Shown one piece after another: positions 9,794 through 15,894 of a stretch of DNA of 39,289 nucleotides. The position numbers and the translations under genes were made by a program. Numbering within the stretch: position 1 is the stretch's first letter; each line of letters begins with the position of its first letter. Under the pieces are notes generated by a model. That model was not told the origin of the DNA. It did not search any database and was given only the letters and a program-made list of their open reading frames with translations. Source of the stretch: a virus; IMG/VR virus record IMGVR_UViG_3300035670_000570, positions 1-39,289 of that record, one strand, 5' to 3'.

Positions 9794-10023
9794 CAACACG
9801 TCACGTCGAGAGACGCACAACAAACCCCAAGAATACGGACCCTAAACGAGTAGATTCCTCCACGCAAACAACTGCCTGGGAAGCATCGCTAGATCGCATG
9901 GGATTAGTGGCCTGAAAAGGGGACCGTAGATTGTCGCCTTCTTTCGGTATCAAGACAGACGGGTTCAGGCGTAAAACAGAACTTGGGGGGGCTAAAAAAC
10001 CTTGTGGCCCCAAACAGCCCAAC

Positions 10024-10040
10024 ATCACGCTCAGCGTGAT
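10024..10040. promoter_or_regulatory. Perfect 8-1-8 palindrome, possible operator
   Basis: ATCACGCT and AGCGTGAT are exact inverted repeats around one central C. The size and symmetry fit a dimeric repressor site. It sits mid-way in the divergent control region, downstream of the 9766-9793 promoter-like pair. No cognate repressor is obvious; candidates in this genome are the HTH protein at 13063-13401 and the WhiB protein. Confidence 0.5.
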
Positions 10041-10141
10041 ACGACACCAACCCCAACCACCGGAGGAAAGGGGTACGAAGATACCAATGTTGAACCATGA
10101 CCCATACCCCAGAGGGCACAGAGACGAGGCCCCGACCTCGA

Positions 10142-10173
10142 CCCCACCCCCCGCGGCCCCCCGCCTCCCTCCC
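10142..10173 (-). other. G-quadruplex motif on the minus strand
   Basis: Read on the minus strand, the block contains G-runs of 3, 3, 6, 6 and 4, separated by loops of at most four bases, which satisfies the usual G4 pattern several times over. The surrounding sequence is also strongly strand-asymmetric (C-rich on plus). Such a block could impede transcription or mark a replication or packaging site. Confidence 0.6.
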
Positions 10174-10441
10174 TGCAAACTCTTGCAAGCACCCCGCAAA
10201 CAAAAATGACCACACAGAAAACACCTAATACAACTCCACACCCCCCGATGCCGCGGCACACTACCGGTGAGGATCTAACTACGGTGGGTGGCCGGCAATA
10301 GGTGGTGGTGGTCGATGGTGCCGGCTGCTGCGGATCATTGCAGCTGCGGCTAGTGGGCTGCACGTGGGTGGCATTGGCAACGAATGAGGGAGCGCCGGCG
10401 GTGGGTATGGGCGCGGATGTCGCGCCTAGTTGGGTTGGTGG

Positions 10442-10470
10442 TTGTGTTTGTGTTCGGCCTCCACTATCCT
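10442..10470 (+). promoter_or_regulatory. Promoter-like sequence before the early operon
   Basis: TTGTGT (10442-10447) and TATCCT (10465-10470) are separated by 17 nt, 20 nt before the ATG at 10490. The ribosome site TAGGAGG lies between. The very short leader implied would begin just before the ribosome site. Confidence 0.45.
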
Positions 10471-10489
10471 ACTGTTAGGAGGTTCGTTT

Positions 10490-10660
10490 ATGTCCGGTGA
10501 TCTGTTCGCTATGTGGATGGTGGCCAACGTTGCCGCGTTGGTGATCTACTGTTGGGCGCGGTATGTCATGTACTGGCGTCCGCGTCCGCGGAGGGAGCTG
10601 CGCCGGCATCCTGGCGCGGCTGCGCGTCCGGTGCTTGACAAGGTTCTAGGCATCAAGTAG
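10490..10660 (+). CDS. Small membrane protein, 56 aa
   Basis: The ATG at 10490 follows TAGGAGG by 7 nt. An upstream in-frame start at 10430 would lie before the likely promoter and is not preferred. Residues 4-28 (LFAMWMVANVAALVIYCWARYVMYW) form one transmembrane helix, followed by an Arg/Pro-rich cytoplasmic tail (RPRPRRELRRHPGAA). By the positive-inside rule the C-terminus is probably inside. First gene of the rightward operon. Function unknown. Confidence 0.75.
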   Translation: MSGDLFAMWMVANVAALVIYCWARYVMYWRPRPRRELRRHPGAAARPVLDKVLGIK

Positions 10661-10701
10661 TTTCATATTAGGTAATAACACACTGCATAGGAGGTAGTGA
10701 C

Positions 10702-11052
10702 ATGGCAACGAAGATATCCAACACACTGCGCGAGGAGGCGCGCGAGGAGCTGCGGCAGTTATTGGACGGAGATCGTCCGCAAGTACTGACGCTGCTGCGT
10801 CACGTCTCATCGTCCGGAATGTCCCGCGACATCTCGCTATTCATCATCGATGGCGACGGAGATCTACGGAATATCACGTACACTGCCGCGGCTGCGTTGG
10901 GCGAATCGTGCAAGGATAAGCACGGCCATAACGTCATCCGCGTGCATGGCTGCGGAATGGATATGGGTTTTCATATCGTGTATAACCTGTCCTCCGTACT
11001 GTTCGCCGGCCAGGATCGTGCCGGCTACGTCATCTCCCATAGGTGGATTTAG
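10702..11052 (+). CDS. Conserved phage protein with GCGMDMGFH signature, 116 aa
   Basis: The start has a good ribosome site (TAGGAGG, about 7 nt). The protein has a helical N-terminus, then LLRHVSSSGMSRDISLFIIDGDG and HGCGMDMGFHIVYNLS, phrases I recognise from small conserved hypothetical proteins of actinobacterial and marine phages. The conserved Cys, Asp and His could bind a metal, which is inference. No enzymatic role is known to me. It leads the group of small soluble early proteins. Confidence 0.8.
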   Translation: MATKISNTLREEAREELRQLLDGDRPQVLTLLRHVSSSGMSRDISLFIIDGDGDLRNITYTAAAALGESCKDKHGHNVIRVHGCGMDMGFHIVYNLSSVLFAGQDRAGYVISHRWI

Positions 11053-11054
11053 TC

Positions 11055-11273
11055 ATGGCCGCGAATGACGTCACGGTAACGCGCATAGCTCCATCGGGAG
11101 CGCTGCAGCTATCGGCCTTAGTGATCGATAAGAATCCCGCCGGTAATCCATGGGGCAGCGCGTTTTTTCATCGCGTTACCTATATGGGCTATACGCGACG
11201 GGAGGCCATTGCAGCATTCTTAGACAGTCTGCAACGCGACGGGCTGCGAATCGTGGAGGAGGCGCAAGTATGA
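11055..11273 (+). CDS. Small early protein, 72 aa
   Basis: The chosen ATG at 11055 lies 2 nt after the stop of the previous gene, with AGGTGG 8 nt before it. A start at 11043 would overlap the preceding gene. The protein mixes beta-type sequence (DVTVTRIAPSGALQLSALVI) with a C-terminal helix (TRREAIAAFLDSLQRDGLRI), as in small alpha/beta folds. The stop overlaps the next ATG. Function unknown. Confidence 0.75.
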   Translation: MAANDVTVTRIAPSGALQLSALVIDKNPAGNPWGSAFFHRVTYMGYTRREAIAAFLDSLQRDGLRIVEEAQV

Positions 11274-11632
11274 CTGGCGCGGAGGTATGCGAGACATGCG
11301 GCGCGGAGGTGGCCGGCGACGATGCCGGCTACCTCATGGCGGAGGTGATCTGTCCGCAGTGTTTCGCGGCCACATTCCACGATGCCGGCTGCACGATATC
11401 AGTCTGCGAAGACTGCCTACTAGCTGCTAATGGATGGGAGGAGATCTGCCGCGATGCCGGCCACGAATCCCGCTACATGGCAGCTATGGCGCTCCACGGA
11501 GCGCAGCCGGAGGCATTCATCAATGCAGCCGGCGAGGTACCTCAGTCATTCGGCAAGGATCCTTGCGGATTCTGCGGTGGCACACTATGGGGGAGCCGCT
11601 ATGAGGCGCAGCTACATGAGGTGACGCGATGA
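11270..11632 (+). CDS. Cys-rich zinc-finger-like protein, 120 aa
   Basis: The ATG at 11270 overlaps the previous TGA, and GGAGG lies about 10 nt upstream. A longer frame from 11150 would overlap the preceding gene completely. Cys pairs CETC, CPQC, CEDC and CGFC occur along the chain, so two zinc-binding knuckles or ribbons are likely. The sequence suits a small nucleic-acid- or protein-binding adaptor. I do not recognise a named family. Confidence 0.8.
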   Translation: MTGAEVCETCGAEVAGDDAGYLMAEVICPQCFAATFHDAGCTISVCEDCLLAANGWEEICRDAGHESRYMAAMALHGAQPEAFINAAGEVPQSFGKDPCGFCGGTLWGSRYEAQLHEVTR

Positions 11633-11787
11633 CTGGCCACGTGACGCGAGGCATTGCCACCACATTGGTGGCCTTGACATTCATCGCAGCATTGGCAGAT
11701 CTCACGCTACGCGATGCCATCGCAGCCGGCGCGATGATCTTCCCATTCGCATTCCTAATAGGTAAGTACGTAATTCGCAATTCATAA
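11629..11787 (+). CDS. Two-helix small membrane protein, 52 aa
   Basis: The ATG at 11629 overlaps the preceding TGA (ATGA). It encodes two hydrophobic segments, about residues 9-26 (IATTLVALTFIAALADLT) and 31-45 (IAAGAMIFPFAFLIG), with short charged ends. The topology suggests a hairpin in the membrane. A role in altering the host membrane early in infection is possible but unproven. Confidence 0.7.
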   Translation: MTGHVTRGIATTLVALTFIAALADLTLRDAIAAGAMIFPFAFLIGKYVIRNS

Positions 11788-11814
11788 CAACAACACAACA
11801 ATATGGAGGTAGTA

Positions 11815-12438
11815 ATGAGCAAGGTAACGGCAACGATGGATGTCTATACGCTCGACGAGCTAACGGACTCCGCTAAGTATCAGGCCACGGAGCTGCTATG
11901 CCGCGACGCATGGGAGTCTCTCGATAGCGATATCATCGCGGAATCGGTAGCGGGATCATTCGCATGGCACGCGTCAGGTAGTGACTGCGGAGTAATGTCC
12001 GCTAAGGATCTCAAAAAACAGTATGGGATCTCAATTACCTGGTCAGTGTCCTATTCGCAGTCGGATCATGCCGGTATCGATGGAACACTGTCACGGAGCG
12101 ATGCACCTAACCTGGCATGGCCGGACGGTATCCACACACTGCGGATAACGTCGGGACGCATGGGATGGTCCTACTGCACCGATGTCTACGGGATCGATGA
12201 GGATGGTAGCGAGGGTAGTCACGTTTATGACGCTAAGCTCCGTGAGGCTGCCGACGAATTCGTGCATGATCTATGCCGCATGATCTACCGATGGTGCCGC
12301 GATGAGGTGGAGGCCATGACTTGCGCGGAATATGTACTGCAGTGTTATCAGGATTATGGGCTGCAGCGCCGATTCCGTGAGGATGGATCATATGCGCCAG
12401 GATCATTCTGGCGTGACGCCACGGAGGTGCCGGCATGA
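11815..12438 (+). CDS. Conserved phage protein starting with VYTLDEL motif, 207 aa
   Basis: The start ATG at 11815 has GGAGG about 6 nt upstream; an in-frame start at 11803 is inferior. The N-terminus (VTATMDVYTLDELTDSAKYQA) matches a phrase common in phage proteins of unknown function, where it forms a short strand followed by a helix. The remainder is acidic and rich in Trp and Cys, with a helical C-terminal half (AADEFVHDLCRMIYRWCRDE). It is the largest protein of the early operon. Function unknown. Confidence 0.8.
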   Translation: MSKVTATMDVYTLDELTDSAKYQATELLCRDAWESLDSDIIAESVAGSFAWHASGSDCGVMSAKDLKKQYGISITWSVSYSQSDHAGIDGTLSRSDAPNLAWPDGIHTLRITSGRMGWSYCTDVYGIDEDGSEGSHVYDAKLREAADEFVHDLCRMIYRWCRDEVEAMTCAEYVLQCYQDYGLQRRFREDGSYAPGSFWRDATEVPA

Positions 12439-12770
12439 CTACGGAGCAGATCCTCACGCATGACGACGATCATGCGCGTCAACGTGGATCAGTCGATGGG
12501 ACCAATAACGCTATTGGCACCATTGAGATCGATCCGATGAGCTATCAGGACGCAATAACCTGGATCAGTCACTACGAGAATGGCGAATTGGGGGACCATT
12601 ACGCGTTACCGGAGCCGCTATCTGGCCAATGGGCCGGCGAGAGTCTGATCGAGATGGGCATGGGCGACTGGGATGATGAGATGCTCAACCAGTACGAAGA
12701 TTCGTATCTCGAAGCATGGCTAGACACATACCTGGCCCATGCACGTAGCGTGATCGAGGCCGCAGCATGA
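12435..12770 (+). CDS. Acidic early protein, 111 aa
   Basis: The ATG overlaps the preceding TGA, and GGAGGTG lies 5-10 nt before it. The sequence is acidic and Trp-rich. Its order, Gly-rich helix, then DAITWISHYENGELGDHY, LPEP, and a YEDSYLEAWLDTYL helix, is repeated loosely in the next gene (VEWCKAADAGTLHEF, LPDE, and a final helix), which suggests an old tandem duplication. High negative charge could mimic DNA, but that is speculation. No family recognised. Confidence 0.75.
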   Translation: MTTEQILTHDDDHARQRGSVDGTNNAIGTIEIDPMSYQDAITWISHYENGELGDHYALPEPLSGQWAGESLIEMGMGDWDDEMLNQYEDSYLEAWLDTYLAHARSVIEAAA

Positions 12771-13066
12771 CTGAGATCATCGATCTAGGTATCGCGCATG
12801 GCCGGCAGTACGCGGACGAATATTGGCAAGTATGGCCGGCGGACTATAACGATGCAGTCGAATGGTGCAAGGCTGCCGATGCCGGCACGCTGCACGAATT
12901 CGGGCTGCCGGATGAGGCCGATGACGTTATGGGATTCCATCCCGATCTGAACACTGCCGGATGGTCATGGAGTGAGCTTGCGGACTACCAGGGCGCATGG
13001 CAACAAGGTCTATACGCCAGGTTCACGGAGCTATGCCGCGACGTGATAGCACGCGAGGTGGCATGA
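12767..13066 (+). CDS. Acidic early protein, 99 aa, probable paralogue of the preceding one
   Basis: It starts at an ATG overlapping the stop of the preceding gene (ATGA). The chain is acidic and Trp-rich. It shares with its neighbour a pattern of an initial Gly...Ala helix, an acidic ...W...G.L segment, an LP-acid turn, and a C-terminal helix ending in RDVI/RSVI. Similarity is weak and by eye. Function unknown. Confidence 0.75.
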   Translation: MTEIIDLGIAHGRQYADEYWQVWPADYNDAVEWCKAADAGTLHEFGLPDEADDVMGFHPDLNTAGWSWSELADYQGAWQQGLYARFTELCRDVIAREVA

Positions 13067-13401
13067 CTGAACAGCTGCCATTCGAATCCTGGCTGCCGGT
13101 ACCGCGAGCGAGACAGTCTGATCCATCTACCTCCCACGATGGAGTTCGGGCTGTCTCGCTACGTGCCGGCACGCAAGCGGCACGCCTAGCGCGTGCTTAC
13201 CGCGATGCCGGAGAGCTAACAGACGATGAGGCTGGTCAGATCGCGGGACTACGCGATGCCGGCTATTGGAAACGATGTAGCGATCTTCGTCGCGCCGGCA
13301 TCATAGAACCCACCGGCGAGACAAGGCCAGGACGCAGCGGAGAGCAGCAGCGTATATGCCGGCTCACTCCGTTTGGCGTGATCCTTGCAGCGGACCTATG
13401 A
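13063..13401 (+). CDS. Winged-helix-like DNA-binding protein, 112 aa
   Basis: The ATG at 13063 overlaps the previous stop and has GAGGTGG nearby; the frame from 12997 is only an upstream extension. The core (LTDDEAGQIAGLRDAGYWKR, then RCSDLRRAGIIEPTGETRPG, then QQRICRLTPFGVIL) follows the helix-turn-helix plus wing order of small phage winged-helix proteins that begin with a RQSDPSTSH type motif. It probably binds DNA, and could be a regulator of the early or divergent promoters or a helper in replication. Confidence 0.85.
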   Translation: MTEQLPFESWLPVPRARQSDPSTSHDGVRAVSLRAGTQAARLARAYRDAGELTDDEAGQIAGLRDAGYWKRCSDLRRAGIIEPTGETRPGRSGEQQRICRLTPFGVILAADL

Positions 13402-13670
13402 TCCGGAGGCTCCGGCGACTACGCACCGCGATGCTGTTGCGAGAGGTAGCGAAGATCAAACGTCCGGCTCGTATCGTATGGGCCGCGAAGCGGGCTGATG
13501 GCAAGTATTGGATGGGTCCGTGGCATTTGCGGGGTAACGCATTCACGACGCACGAGCTGAGAGCATATAGATGGGGGACGCGGGCAGCTTGCGAGTCTGC
13601 AATTCTGTGTGATGGGTTACTCGATGCTGAACCCGTGCCGATGGAATTTGTTTCTCCGCAACGCCGCTAA
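13398..13670 (+). CDS. Small basic protein ending the early operon, 90 aa
   Basis: The ATG at 13398 overlaps the previous TGA. The N-terminus is very basic (IRRLRRLRTAMLLREVAKIKR), followed by beta-type Trp-rich sequence (IVWAAKRADGKYWMGPWHL). The TAA at 13668-13670 overlaps the stop of the convergent minus-strand gene by two bases, so the opposing operons meet without a gap and no terminator hairpin separates them. Function unknown. Confidence 0.75.
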   Translation: MIRRLRRLRTAMLLREVAKIKRPARIVWAAKRADGKYWMGPWHLRGNAFTTHELRAYRWGTRAACESAILCDGLLDAEPVPMEFVSPQRR

Positions 13671-13840
13671 GATTTATTGGCGGCCTGCCGAGAGTTCCCT
13701 TTCTCCTCTTGGTGGGCCGCTTCCATCTCGACGCGTTTACCGGAATGTTTCTTCGGGTTGTAGCACGTAGGTGGCACCGACGTGTTGACGTGCAGCGTTA
13801 CCGCATTGCCGCAGTTAGGGCAGACGAATCGAGTCTTCAT
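13667..13840 (-). CDS. Single zinc-ribbon protein, 57 aa
   Basis: This short gene begins at the ATG 13840-13838, which overlaps the stop of the next upstream gene, and ends at 13667. It encodes MKTRFVCPNCGNAVTL, so CPNC forms one half of a zinc site; a later Cys and His (PPTCYNPKKHSG) may supply the other. The C-terminal 20 residues are polar and likely disordered. Similar phage proteins are of unknown function. It ends the leftward operon. Confidence 0.75.
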   Translation of the reverse strand: MKTRFVCPNCGNAVTLHVNTSVPPTCYNPKKHSGKRVEMEAAHQEEKGNSRQAANKS

Positions 13841-14010
13841 TTCTGTTTCCCCTTTTTCTTTTGCCAGCGGTCCTCAGCTGACGTGAGTTTGCCCATCCGA
13901 TACAGGTGGCAGCGGCATGGGCAGGTGTCGTGGATGTGTTGCGGTAACGGTGTCAACGCTTTTTCGACGGTGCCACAGTGATCGCATCCCCATTCAGAAG
14001 GGTTCTTCAT
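13837..14010 (-). CDS. Small Cys/His-rich protein, 57 aa
   Basis: The start ATG at 14010 lies inside the end of the preceding gene; a frame reaching back to 14118 would overlap it fully and is not preferred. The sequence holds CDHC and CPCRCH with neighbouring His residues, a likely zinc-binding site, and a Lys-rich tail (RWQKKKGKQK). A nucleic-acid-binding role is plausible. No named family. Confidence 0.7.
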   Translation of the reverse strand: MKNPSEWGCDHCGTVEKALTPLPQHIHDTCPCRCHLYRMGKLTSAEDRWQKKKGKQK

Positions 14011-14218
14011 CCAATGTCTTGTGTGTTGGTGTTTCTGGCTGGTCGGATGTGACTTCCCAGAGTTGGGCGTCATCGAACTTGGCTGCGCGTGATACGAGCC
14101 AAACGGTTTTGGTTTCACCTTTCTTGTTGGTGACTTCTACTTTGTCGCCTGGTTCTCCGTTGTGTCGGATTTTGACACCCCATTCACCGGACTTCAGTTT
14201 GTACCATGATGCTGACAT
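13994..14218 (-). CDS. Small beta-rich conserved protein, 74 aa
   Basis: ATG 14218 shares its A with the preceding TAA. The sequence SASWYKLKSGEWGVKIRH, then KVEVTNKKGETKTVWL reads as a compact beta-barrel with alternating charged strands. I have seen similar small hypothetical phage proteins with this Trp/Gly strand pattern and have no function for them. Confidence 0.75.
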   Translation of the reverse strand: MSASWYKLKSGEWGVKIRHNGEPGDKVEVTNKKGETKTVWLVSRAAKFDDAQLWEVTSDQPETPTHKTLDEEPF

Positions 14219-14394
14219 TATTCATCTCCTCGTTGTTGTATTAGGTTGCTGATTTTGTTTCCGTATTCCGCTACGAGAGCTTCGAGTTGGGCGACTTTGC
14301 GTAACAGGTCACGCTTGTCCTCTCTCAACTGGTCTACGTCTCGTTGCAGATCATTTATCCATGCGCTGTAAAAGATTGAATCATTGTCGGTCAT
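14218..14394 (-). CDS. Short coiled-coil protein, 58 aa
   Basis: The ATG at 14394 overlaps the WhiB stop (ATGA). Residues 12-50 (INDLQRDVDQLREDKRDLLR then VAQLEALVAEYGNKI) have Leu/Val heptad spacing, so a parallel coiled-coil dimer is likely. An in-frame start at 14493 would lie inside WhiB and is rejected. Function unknown; it may partner one of the neighbouring small regulators. Confidence 0.7.
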   Translation of the reverse strand: MTDNDSIFYSAWINDLQRDVDQLREDKRDLLRKVAQLEALVAEYGNKISNLIQQRGDE

Positions 14395-14696
14395 ACGATC
14401 ACACTGTTCACTGGTAGGGATGGGGCTTTGCCGTCGCGTCGGTATCTGTAGCGGCGGAGACTGCGACGATTGGCCGCAGTTTTGCCACCCCAAATCCCGT
14501 AATCGATACGGTTATTCATAGCGAAGTCTAAGCATTGTTGTTTCACGGGACACTGATTGCAGAACTTGGTGGCTATCAGAATCTTGGTGTTCACTTGTTG
14601 TTCTGGGAAGAAGTCAACACCGGAGTCCCGACAGTACGCCTGCTGCTGCCATTCCATGTCGTTGTCTTCAAGGTGGAATGAGGCGAGGATTTCCAT
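14391..14696 (-). CDS. WhiB-family Fe-S transcription factor, 101 aa
   Basis: WhiB proteins bind a 4Fe-4S cluster and sigma factor region 4 and occur only in Actinobacteria and their phages. The four ligands are C22, C46, C49 and C55 (C-X23-C-X2-C-X5-C), preceded by the usual W-x-x-x-A-x-C and followed by GIWGG at 67-71 and a basic tail (RRSLRRYRYRRDG). The ATG at 14696 sits one base after the transglycosylase stop with AAGG 5 nt upstream, so I prefer it to the ATG at 14756. Phage WhiB homologues such as TM4 gp49 interfere with host WhiB2 and can cause superinfection exclusion; a similar role here is inference. Confidence 0.93.
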   Translation of the reverse strand: MEILASFHLEDNDMEWQQQAYCRDSGVDFFPEQQVNTKILIATKFCNQCPVKQQCLDFAMNNRIDYGIWGGKTAANRRSLRRYRYRRDGKAPSLPVNSVIV

Positions 14697-14697
14697 T

Positions 14698-15228
14698 TCA
14701 GCCTTTGATAGACCACGGTTGCCAACCTGCATCATTTTCTCGAAGTGAGTAGTCATAGATTGCTTTGGCTGCTTTCAGGTTTGTGTATGGGTCAAAGAGT
14801 TCGTTGCATCCAACATAATTCAGGACGCCGATGGTTTGCAAGTATCCGTTTGGATACCAGCGTGTACCTAAACACCAGCTGCGATCATTCACTTGGGTGA
14901 GGCCCATGTCGGAGGAGCCGTCTTTGTTGAGGGTGGTGTTGTGTTGGTCTGGTAGGCAACGGGACTCGCGCCACATCACGTAGTCGAGGGTGGGGAGGAG
15001 GTCGAGGGTCCAGCCTGCTTCGATGGCGAGGGGCCACCATTGGGGGCAGAGGGCGTCGGATGGCACCGGCACCGTGGTTGTGGTGGTCTCAGGCGCAATA
15101 GGAAGCGTTATGAGCGTCGTTACAGGGGTGGGGGTAGGGAGGGAGGGGGTGGTTTCCTCAGCCCCTCTGAATGCGAGGAGGGCGAGGGCGGTTGAGGTTA
15201 TGGCAAGGAACCTGGGTATCCATTCCAT
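14698..15228 (-). CDS. Secreted lytic transglycosylase-like protein, 176 aa
   Basis: The ATG at 15228 has AAGG about 9 nt upstream; the GTG at 15237 is less likely. Residues 5-24 form a signal peptide or anchor (RFLAITSTALALLAF), followed by a Thr/Pro linker (30-60). The domain from about residue 65 holds LDYVMWRESRCLP with the probable catalytic Glu, GSSDMGLTQVND, and a C-terminal YDYSLRENDAGWQPW helix, the usual order of SLT/Rpf-like transglycosylases. Three Cys in the domain suggest disulphides outside the membrane. It is encoded away from the lysis genes, so it may remodel peptidoglycan early or serve release. It could also act from the virion. Confidence 0.85.
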   Translation of the reverse strand: MEWIPRFLAITSTALALLAFRGAEETTPSLPTPTPVTTLITLPIAPETTTTTVPVPSDALCPQWWPLAIEAGWTLDLLPTLDYVMWRESRCLPDQHNTTLNKDGSSDMGLTQVNDRSWCLGTRWYPNGYLQTIGVLNYVGCNELFDPYTNLKAAKAIYDYSLRENDAGWQPWSIKG

Positions 15229-15244
15229 TGGTAGCACCTTTCAG

Positions 15245-15334
15245 TTAGGGGGAGGTGAGCAGGGTCGCAATGTCAGCGAACTCGGACAGTGACATCAACA
15301 CTATCCCATCCGTAGTCCACAATATCACGATAAA
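15245..15334 (-). pseudogene. Relic of a resolvase-like C-terminus
   Basis: Thirty in-frame codons ending at TAA (15245-15247) read FIVILWTTDGIVLMSLSEF followed by ADIATLLTSP. They match the end of the gene at 15894-16340 (FIMVAMPDGTTKGIVLMDLD EF ...), with GIVLM, L, EF and D shared. The frame has no start of its own and a stop just upstream. The first 10 bases overlap the 3' end of the Mom-like gene. The likely reading is a remnant of the original end of the resolvase-like gene, or a diverged duplicate, left beyond the Mom-like gene. Confidence 0.6.
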
Positions 15335-15894
15335 TCAATTTCCCATCTTGCTTTCGCAGCCAAACTTTGTTCTTTATTTCTTTTTCTGGTCGAATTGGTC
15401 CAAGACTGACCATCATTGATTACTGCCAGCTTCCAGCCAGAAGCCCTATAAATCGTGCCCGCATGGACTTCTGTATCTTGATAACTAATCAAGCCCAACA
15501 AATCTGGGAACTTTTTGCGGATCATCTTGCGCATAATTCCAAGCATTCGAGTTGCAGTATTTTTGGGAGCCGATGAATTGATTGCAAATCTACGAAGTTC
15601 TAACAACTGTTGACCATTTTTCAATCTATTTGCCGCAACCGGAGATGACCAAATTGCCACCGCAAAAAGATTGCCGTCAAACCTTGCACCGTAACAAACG
15701 TAATGTTTATTACGAACAACGTTTGACCAGTGAATTTGTGGCAAACGGCTGTGCCATTCTGAATTCAACTTGCAGGCAGTATGAACATCTATTTGCTCTA
15801 TTGAAAACTGGAGCGGCGAGGTCGGAGTTGCACCGCCATCTTCCAACTGGAGTGTTGGTTGTTCTGCTGTTGAACTATCGCCGCATACAGTCAT
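15325..15894 (-). CDS. Mom-like GNAT-fold DNA-modification protein, 189 aa
   Basis: Mu Mom makes N6-carbamoylmethyl-adenine in DNA and protects it from restriction. Here residues about 44-85 (WHSRLP, then CYGARFDGNLFAVAIWSSPV) and 97-155 (LELRRFAINSSAPKNTATRM, then LISYQDTEVHAGTIYRASGW) match the order and typical phrases of Mom-related proteins: APKNTAT, SYxD and GTIYRASGW. The ATG at 15894 overlaps the upstream TAA (TAATG), indicating coupling. Residues 4-28 are the translation of a tRNA-like sequence (15809-15884), so this start may be wrong, but no ATG lies between and GTG/TTG options would cut into conserved sequence (only TTG near residue 40). A different GNAT specificity remains possible. 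Confidence 0.75.
   Translation of the reverse strand: MTVCGDSSTAEQPTLQLEDGGATPTSPLQFSIEQIDVHTACKLNSEWHSRLPQIHWSNVVRNKHYVCYGARFDGNLFAVAIWSSPVAANRLKNGQQLLELRRFAINSSAPKNTATRMLGIMRKMIRKKFPDLLGLISYQDTEVHAGTIYRASGWKLAVINDGQSWTNSTRKRNKEQSLAAKARWEIDLS
15809..15884 (-). tRNA. Degenerate tRNA-Gly(UCC)-like element with encoded CCA, inside the Mom-like ORF
   Basis: The minus strand gives 76 nt with perfect stems: acceptor GCGGCGA/TCGCCGC (7 bp), D stem GTTC/GAAC, anticodon stem CCAAC/GTTGG (5 bp), T stem GGCGG/CCGACC (5 bp if one A is bulged), discriminator T and encoded CCA. The loops are abnormal: the anticodon loop is six bases (ACTCCA) instead of seven, the D loop lacks GG, and T55 is G. The sequence resembles tRNA-Gly(UCC) by stem and position. 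The two compensating indels keep the protein frame open. It may be a tRNA mimic or relic rather than a working tRNA. Confidence 0.5.

Larger units (their letters stand above)
9710..10489. other. Divergent intergenic control region
   Basis: About 780 bp lie between the leftward terminase gene and the rightward early operon. I see no convincing long gene. Contents: a rightward promoter-like pair (9766-9793), a perfect palindrome (10024-10040), a G7 and an A6 run near 9986-9999, a C-rich block that forms a G-quadruplex motif on the minus strand (10142-10173), and a second promoter-like pair (10442-10470). Two tiny Pro-rich frames (10087-10209 and 10206-10301) overlap ATGA-fashion but lack good evidence. 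This is the best place for the early control switch and possibly an origin. Confidence 0.7.

Noticed and set aside
10087-10301. Two tiny overlapping Pro-rich plus-strand frames (40 and 31 aa)
   Set aside because: They overlap ATGA-fashion, but ribosome sites are badly spaced or absent and the C-rich DNA forces the Pro content.
9801-10363. Minus-strand frames of 106-152 aa in the control region
   Set aside because: Composition comes from G-rich low-complexity DNA; no ribosome sites and no family features.
10303-10484. Open plus-strand frame after the C-rich block
   Set aside because: It lacks a good ribosome site and reads through the promoter-like region before 10490.
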